Assembly (NCBI GenBank): GCA_028687155.1 | Contig: JAQUAR010000035.1 | Span: 1-9,541 of the forward strand | Source of the DNA: Methylacidiphilaceae bacterium | GTDB lineage: Bacteria; Verrucomicrobiota; Verrucomicrobiia; Methylacidiphilales; Methylacidiphilaceae | Direction: 5' to 3' | Length of the DNA: 9,541 nt | In this document: in pieces, positions 6,426-9,541 of the stretch | Numbering within the stretch: the stretch's first letter is position 1 | Layout: every line of letters begins with the position of its first letter | Position numbers and translations under genes: made by a program | Notes under the pieces: model-generated | Told to the model about the DNA's origin: nothing | Databases searched by the model: none | The model's input: only the letters and a program-made list of their open reading frames with translations

Positions 6426-6935
6426 CTATTCTTCCAGGAAAGACGAGACGCAACTCTCCTGGAGATAGGCGAGGAAATGAATCTCCCAGAGCGCTCTTTG
6501 GAGATCGCGCGATCGGACGGTGAGAGGATTCCACTCCATCTGCTCCTCGGTGATCCCGTGGGCGATGGCGAGCGTGAGTCTCCGGTCGTTCAGCATGGAA
6601 AGGAATTCGTCGACTTCTCCCTGGCTCAACCGCAAAGAAGATTGAGAAGGATTTTGGAGCGGGCCATCCGGTGCAAGCCACTCGTTGAGAAGGGCAAGCC
6701 GCTCCGGGCGCCAGCCGAGGCGCTCCGCTTCCAACTCCTCGGCCGCGCCGAGGATCTCCTCGTCCTCCTCCCCGCGGCTGACCGTTCCCCGCCAATGCCG
6801 CTGCAACGCCTCCGGGAGTTGAGAGACCTCGGTCTGGTAGTGCTTGCGCAACTCGAGGAGGGAGGAGAGGAGAATCTCTCTCTCCGCCGCCTCGAAGCGA
6901 AAAACGATCTCGTTCTGGTTCCGTGCAGCCTTCAC
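6426..6935 (-). CDS. DUF2017-like protein, translationally coupled to clpS
   Basis: 169 residues, soluble, rich in Glu, Arg and Leu, predicted mostly helical; no signal peptide or membrane segment. I assign it to DUF2017 on two grounds. One is the C-terminal stretch LSMLNDRRLTLAIAHGI (about 115-131), which resembles the family's conserved LNDxRLxLGxxLGI. The other is its position right after clpS, the typical place of DUF2017 genes in Actinobacteria. The start is GTG at 6935, overlapping the clpS stop as GTGA; GGAG inside the end of clpS sits five bases upstream and decides this start. Such overlap points to translational coupling and matched amounts. The function of the family is unknown; a role beside ClpS in ClpAP/ClpCP substrate choice is only a guess from context. 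Confidence 0.7.
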   Translation of the reverse strand: MKAARNQNEIVFRFEAAEREILLSSLLELRKHYQTEVSQLPEALQRHWRGTVSRGEEDEEILGAAEELEAERLGWRPERLALLNEWLAPDGPLQNPSQSSLRLSQGEVDEFLSMLNDRRLTLAIAHGITEEQMEWNPLTVRSRDLQRALWEIHFLAYLQESCVSSFLEE

Positions 6936-7231
6936 TCATGCTCCATGGTTGCTTGGAGGCCAAACCGCTGCAACTGATGAACGAGAAACTCGGCGCGCTC
7001 CCGTGTTTCTTGGGCGACGCGGCTCTTCCCCTTCTGATGGACCTCCATCATATGGCGAGTGGCTTCCTGCTTGCTCATCTTGAGCACTCGTTGAAAGACG
7101 TAGACCACGTAGCTCATGAGGTTGACCGGATCATTCCAGACGATCACTGCCCAGTGACGCTCAAACGCATCACGAACCTTTTCGTCCACGACTTCCTCGT
7201 GGATCGTTTCCGGGACCGCCAACTGCTCCAT
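6932..7231 (-). CDS. clpS: ATP-dependent Clp protease adaptor ClpS
   Basis: ClpS delivers N-degron substrates to the ClpA/ClpC unfoldase of the Clp protease. From the ATG at 7231 it is 99 residues, the usual size. The core VIVWNDPVNLMSYVVYVF (30-46) holds the residues that bind the N-terminal amino acid: Asn33, Asp34, Met39, and His65 in MEVHQKGK. They sit one place from E. coli Asn34, Asp35, Met40 and His66. The NDPVNLMSYV wording is the actinobacterial-type ClpS version. The frame is open to a GTG at 7336, but a TATAAT box at 7289-7284 lies within that extension, so the short form is preferred. The downstream DUF2017-like gene overlaps the stop by 4 bp. No clpA or clpC is in the window. Confidence 0.92.
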   Translation of the reverse strand: MEQLAVPETIHEEVVDEKVRDAFERHWAVIVWNDPVNLMSYVVYVFQRVLKMSKQEATRHMMEVHQKGKSRVAQETRERAEFLVHQLQRFGLQATMEHE

Positions 7232-7283
7232 GACATCCGCCGCTTTCCCTGTTTCGGAGATGAGTGTTCTAAACAAAATCAGC

Positions 7284-7311
7284 ATTATACTTGACCCCAT
7301 GGCGCCCACAA
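7284..7311 (-). promoter_or_regulatory. Likely sigma70-type promoter of clpS
   Basis: On the minus strand a perfect TATAAT (7289-7284) follows a weak -35 TTGTGG (7311-7306) after 16 bases. Transcription would begin near 7277, about 45 bases before the preferred clpS ATG at 7231. It gives clpS and its followers a promoter separate from the moeB-like gene upstream. Confidence 0.5.
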
Positions 7312-7387
7312 GAACACAAGCGGAGCCTTTTTTCACCCCGCCGAGGAGCTCTCCTGATCAACCCGTTCTCCTCTTAAGCTGAACGTG

Positions 7388-8563
7388 TTAGTAACGCGGT
7401 ACGGAAGGATCGATCTCCAGGCTCCATGCCTCGATCCCTCCCGCAAGGTTTTGCACCTTCCGGAAGCCCGAGTCGAAGAGAAGCCGACAGGCTTTCGCGG
7501 AGCGAGGGCCGAGCTTGCAGAAGAGAACGATTTCCCGAGCAGTATCGAGCTCGTGAATGCGCTGGTGGAATTGGGAAAGCGGAATCACCTTCGCCCCCGG
7601 GATCTGGGCAATCGCGACTTCGTGCGGCTCCCGCACGTCGATGAGATCGAACGCGGCCTCCCCATCCAACCTCCGCTTGAGCTCCTGCACCGTGATCTCA
7701 GGCACGTCATCCACGGCAGTCGGGGCACCAATCCCGCAAAAGACCTCGTAATCCACGAGTTCGCGGATCTCCGGCTTGCTTCCACAGATCGGACAGGCAG
7801 GATCCTTTCGCAGGCGGAATTGCCGAAACTCCATGCCGAGGGCGTCGAACAGGAGCAGCCGGCCGATCAAGGGATCTCCCAATCCGAGGATGAGCTTCAC
7901 CGTTTCGATGGCTTGCACCATCCCGATCAGGCCCGGCAAAACGCCCAGCACCCCCCCTTCGGCACAACTCGGCACCATGCCGGGATCGGGAGGCTCCGGA
8001 TAGAGACACCGGTAACAGGGACCGCGTTCCGCCCAGAAGACCGTCGCCTGCCCTTCGAAGCGGAAGATGCTCCCGTAGACGTTCGGCTTTCCCAAGAGAA
8101 CGCAGGCATCGTTGACCAGGTAGCGGGTGGGGAAGTTGTCCGTGCCGTCGACGACGACGTCGTAATCCTGAAGGATTTGCAGGGCATTTTCCGATCGGAG
8201 AGCCGTCTGGTAGGGGACGACCTCGACGTTGGGATTGAGTTCCTGGATGGCCTCGATGGCCGATTCAATTTTCGGCTTGCCGATATTGCGGGTCTTATGA
8301 ACCACCTGCCGCTGCAGATTCGACTCGTCAACGGTATCGAAATCGACAATCCCCAGCCGGCCGACTCCCGCGGCCGCGAGATACAAGAGCAGGGGAGCAC
8401 CCAACCCTCCCGTCCCCACCGCGAGCACCCGCGCCGCCTTGAGCCTTTTCTGCCCTTCCAACGTGACTTCCGGCATGATGAGATGACGGCCGTAGCGCCG
8501 GATCTCTTCGTGGGAAAAACCGGCAGCCGGAAAAACCTTGCTCACTCGCGGTAAATAGCTCAT
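7388..8563 (-). CDS. MoeB/MoeZ-type adenylyltransferase with C-terminal rhodanese domain
   Basis: Cytoplasmic enzyme that adenylates the C-terminal Gly-Gly of a ubiquitin-like sulfur carrier (MoaD, ThiS or CysO type) and, through the rhodanese part, helps turn it into a thiocarboxylate. 391 residues. The E1-like domain covers about 17-270. It has the nucleotide loop GTGGLG (50-55), VDFDTVD with Asp74/Asp76, SNLQRQ (81-86), DGTDNFPTR (139-147), the zinc pairs Cys183/Cys186 and Cys257/Cys260, and Cys200 in PSCAEGG. The rhodanese domain covers about 288-385 with DVREPHE (309-315) and the active loop CKLGPRS (Cys349). All key residues are present. GGAG nine bases before the ATG supports the start. 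No carrier protein or cofactor gene adjoins it, so whether it serves molybdopterin, thiamine or cysteine synthesis cannot be told. It is divergent from the RNase D gene. Confidence 0.93.
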   Translation of the reverse strand: MSYLPRVSKVFPAAGFSHEEIRRYGRHLIMPEVTLEGQKRLKAARVLAVGTGGLGAPLLLYLAAAGVGRLGIVDFDTVDESNLQRQVVHKTRNIGKPKIESAIEAIQELNPNVEVVPYQTALRSENALQILQDYDVVVDGTDNFPTRYLVNDACVLLGKPNVYGSIFRFEGQATVFWAERGPCYRCLYPEPPDPGMVPSCAEGGVLGVLPGLIGMVQAIETVKLILGLGDPLIGRLLLFDALGMEFRQFRLRKDPACPICGSKPEIRELVDYEVFCGIGAPTAVDDVPEITVQELKRRLDGEAAFDLIDVREPHEVAIAQIPGAKVIPLSQFHQRIHELDTAREIVLFCKLGPRSAKACRLLFDSGFRKVQNLAGGIEAWSLEIDPSVPRY

Positions 8564-8691
8564 CGAATCGCTCTCCTATCCTCTTCCGTTCCGGGCCCTT
8601 GGGCATCAGAATGGCACAAATTCCACCCATCCTGAATGTTGCGGAGATCCCAGGCTTGCGAAAGAAAAAGTTTACTTATCTACTGCTTGCG
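8564..8691. promoter_or_regulatory. Divergent intergenic region between moeB-like and rnd genes
   Basis: 128 bp that must hold promoters for both directions. I see no convincing -10/-35 pair, operator or riboswitch. The stretch near 8659-8683 is AT-richer and is the likeliest place for the start of the rnd transcript. Confidence 0.35.
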
Positions 8692-9541
8692 ATGACTCTT
8701 CGCAAGCTCCGCCTTGGGAAGCCCGAGGGGCACTCCAAGACCGCAGGCCCGGCCGCGCCCTGGATCGATTCCGATGCGGAACTTCCCTCCTTTTTAAAAA
8801 AACTTCAGCCGGGCCGGGCCATCGCCCTCGACGCCGAATCGGCCGCCTTTCATCATTATCAGGCCAAGCTCTGTGTCCTCTCGATCCAACAGGGAGAGAC
8901 GGCCGCCGTCCTCGATAGCCTCGCTCTACGCCCAACCTCGCTCTGGGAACGCTTGGCCTGCTCGCCCTGGATCCTCCATGGAATGGACTTCGACCGAAGG
9001 CTGCTGCGCGGGGCGGGAGCGCCCGATCCTCCCGCCGTTTTCGACACGATGATCGCCGCGCAGCTTTGCGGCTTTCCCGCCATCGGCTACGCGGCCCTCG
9101 TCGAGCGCTTTTTCGGAGTTGGGCTGGTCAAAGAGAGCCAAAAGGCCGATTGGGCCCTGCGCCCCCTCTCCCCTGCGATGCTTGACTACGCGGCCCAGGA
9201 CGTTCTCTACCTCGAGGCGCTTCAAGAACGCCTGACTGATGAACTGGATCGGCTGGGCAGGCTTCGTTGGCACCAGGAGAGCTGCGCGCGGCTCCTGCGC
9301 AAGACGGGGGAGCCTGCCACCGAAAAGGAGGGGGCTTGGCGGATTCGCGGCTGGCGCGAACTCCCTCCCAAGGCTCTCCCCTTCCTTCTCGCGCTTTGGG
9401 AATGGAGGGAAGAGGAGGCCGCGCGCCGCGACCTCGCTCCCTTCCGCCTGGTTCCCCCAGAGCTACTGCTGCGCATGGCGGCCTGGGCCTCGACCCACAA
9501 GGAGAACGTCCCGGCAAAATGGCTTCCTCGCCACCTAGGTG
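8692..9541 (+). CDS. rnd: Ribonuclease D-type 3'-5' exonuclease with HRDC domain (partial, C-terminus outside window)
   Basis: DEDDy-family exoribonuclease, probably trimming 3' ends of tRNA and other small RNAs in the cytoplasm. 283 residues are visible before the right edge. Catalytic marks are Exo I DAE (Asp47, Glu49), Exo II HGMDFD (Asp101), and Exo III YAAQD (Tyr166, Asp170), so the four acidic metal ligands and the tyrosine are intact. FHHYQAKLCVLSIQ follows Exo I as in the family. An HRDC-like domain begins near residue 216 (WRIRGWRELPPKAL, LWEWREEEAARRD). The ATG at 8692 has no clear ribosome site; an in-frame TTG at 8656 has GGAG nine bases upstream and would add 12 residues (MRKKKFTYLLLA), so the start is uncertain. 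The gene is divergent from the moeB-like gene. No co-transcribed partner is visible. Confidence 0.9.
   Translation, partial: MTLRKLRLGKPEGHSKTAGPAAPWIDSDAELPSFLKKLQPGRAIALDAESAAFHHYQAKLCVLSIQQGETAAVLDSLALRPTSLWERLACSPWILHGMDFDRRLLRGAGAPDPPAVFDTMIAAQLCGFPAIGYAALVERFFGVGLVKESQKADWALRPLSPAMLDYAAQDVLYLEALQERLTDELDRLGRLRWHQESCARLLRKTGEPATEKEGAWRIRGWRELPPKALPFLLALWEWREEEAARRDLAPFRLVPPELLLRMAAWASTHKENVPAKWLPRHLG

Noticed and set aside
7337..7387. GAGGAG...CTCCTC pairing after the moeB-like gene as a terminator
   Set aside because: The stem is only 6 bp with a 19-base loop and no U tract follows.
7385..8554. A 389-codon open frame on the plus strand
   Set aside because: It lies fully antisense to the well-supported MoeB-rhodanese gene and has no family motifs; GC-rich codon use often leaves the opposite strand open.
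1..9541. CRISPR array, rRNA or tRNA genes, phage genes or a defence island
   Set aside because: No regularly spaced repeats, RNA gene signatures or relevant protein motifs were seen on either strand.

Overview
The window looks like a GC-rich chromosome segment from a Gram-negative bacterium: it has a lipoprotein-type outer-membrane efflux channel and a periplasmic adaptor. No rRNA, tRNA or CRISPR is visible. The style of the genes (ClpS with a DUF2017-like partner, an IS607 element of the 'SVWAKRQGVCYRTAWRM' type) made me think of Verrucomicrobia such as Methylacidiphilales, but that is an impression from memory and not something the sequence proves.

Left part, all on the minus strand (about 5400 down to 1): a three-part drug/toxin efflux locus. 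It reads outer-membrane channel (3682-5322), then an EmrA-like membrane-fusion protein (896-2197), then an EmrB/DHA2-type MFS pump (882 running off the left edge). The last two are 13 bp apart. The channel gene is separated from them by a decayed IS607-family element (about 2230-3681). In it the serine-recombinase gene tnpA carries four frame changes, and tnpB has lost its nuclease core through two deletions. The tnpA/tnpB junction is present twice, so the remnant is probably two merged copies or a rearranged one. An AT-rich element end carries promoter-like hexamers pointing at the pump genes. In front of the channel gene is a perfect 8-bp inverted repeat with a 6-bp spacer, the shape of a TetR/AcrR-type operator, but no regulator gene lies in the window.

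Middle part, also minus strand (7289 down to 5541): clpS, a DUF2017-like gene whose GTG start overlaps the clpS stop (GTGA), and an alpha/beta hydrolase with an intact Ser-Asp-His triad. A strong TATAAT box lies before clpS and a strong hairpin lies after the hydrolase, so these three may be one transcription unit.

Right part: a MoeB/MoeZ-type adenylyltransferase fused to a rhodanese domain (minus), and divergent from it an RNase D-type 3'-5' exonuclease with an HRDC domain (plus) that runs off the right edge.

I do not see a clearly new biological system here. The points most worth a second look are the IS-split efflux operon with its possible new promoter, the compact regulatory region at 5336-5435, the strand-biased hairpin at 5541-5575, and the translationally coupled clpS-DUF2017 pair.
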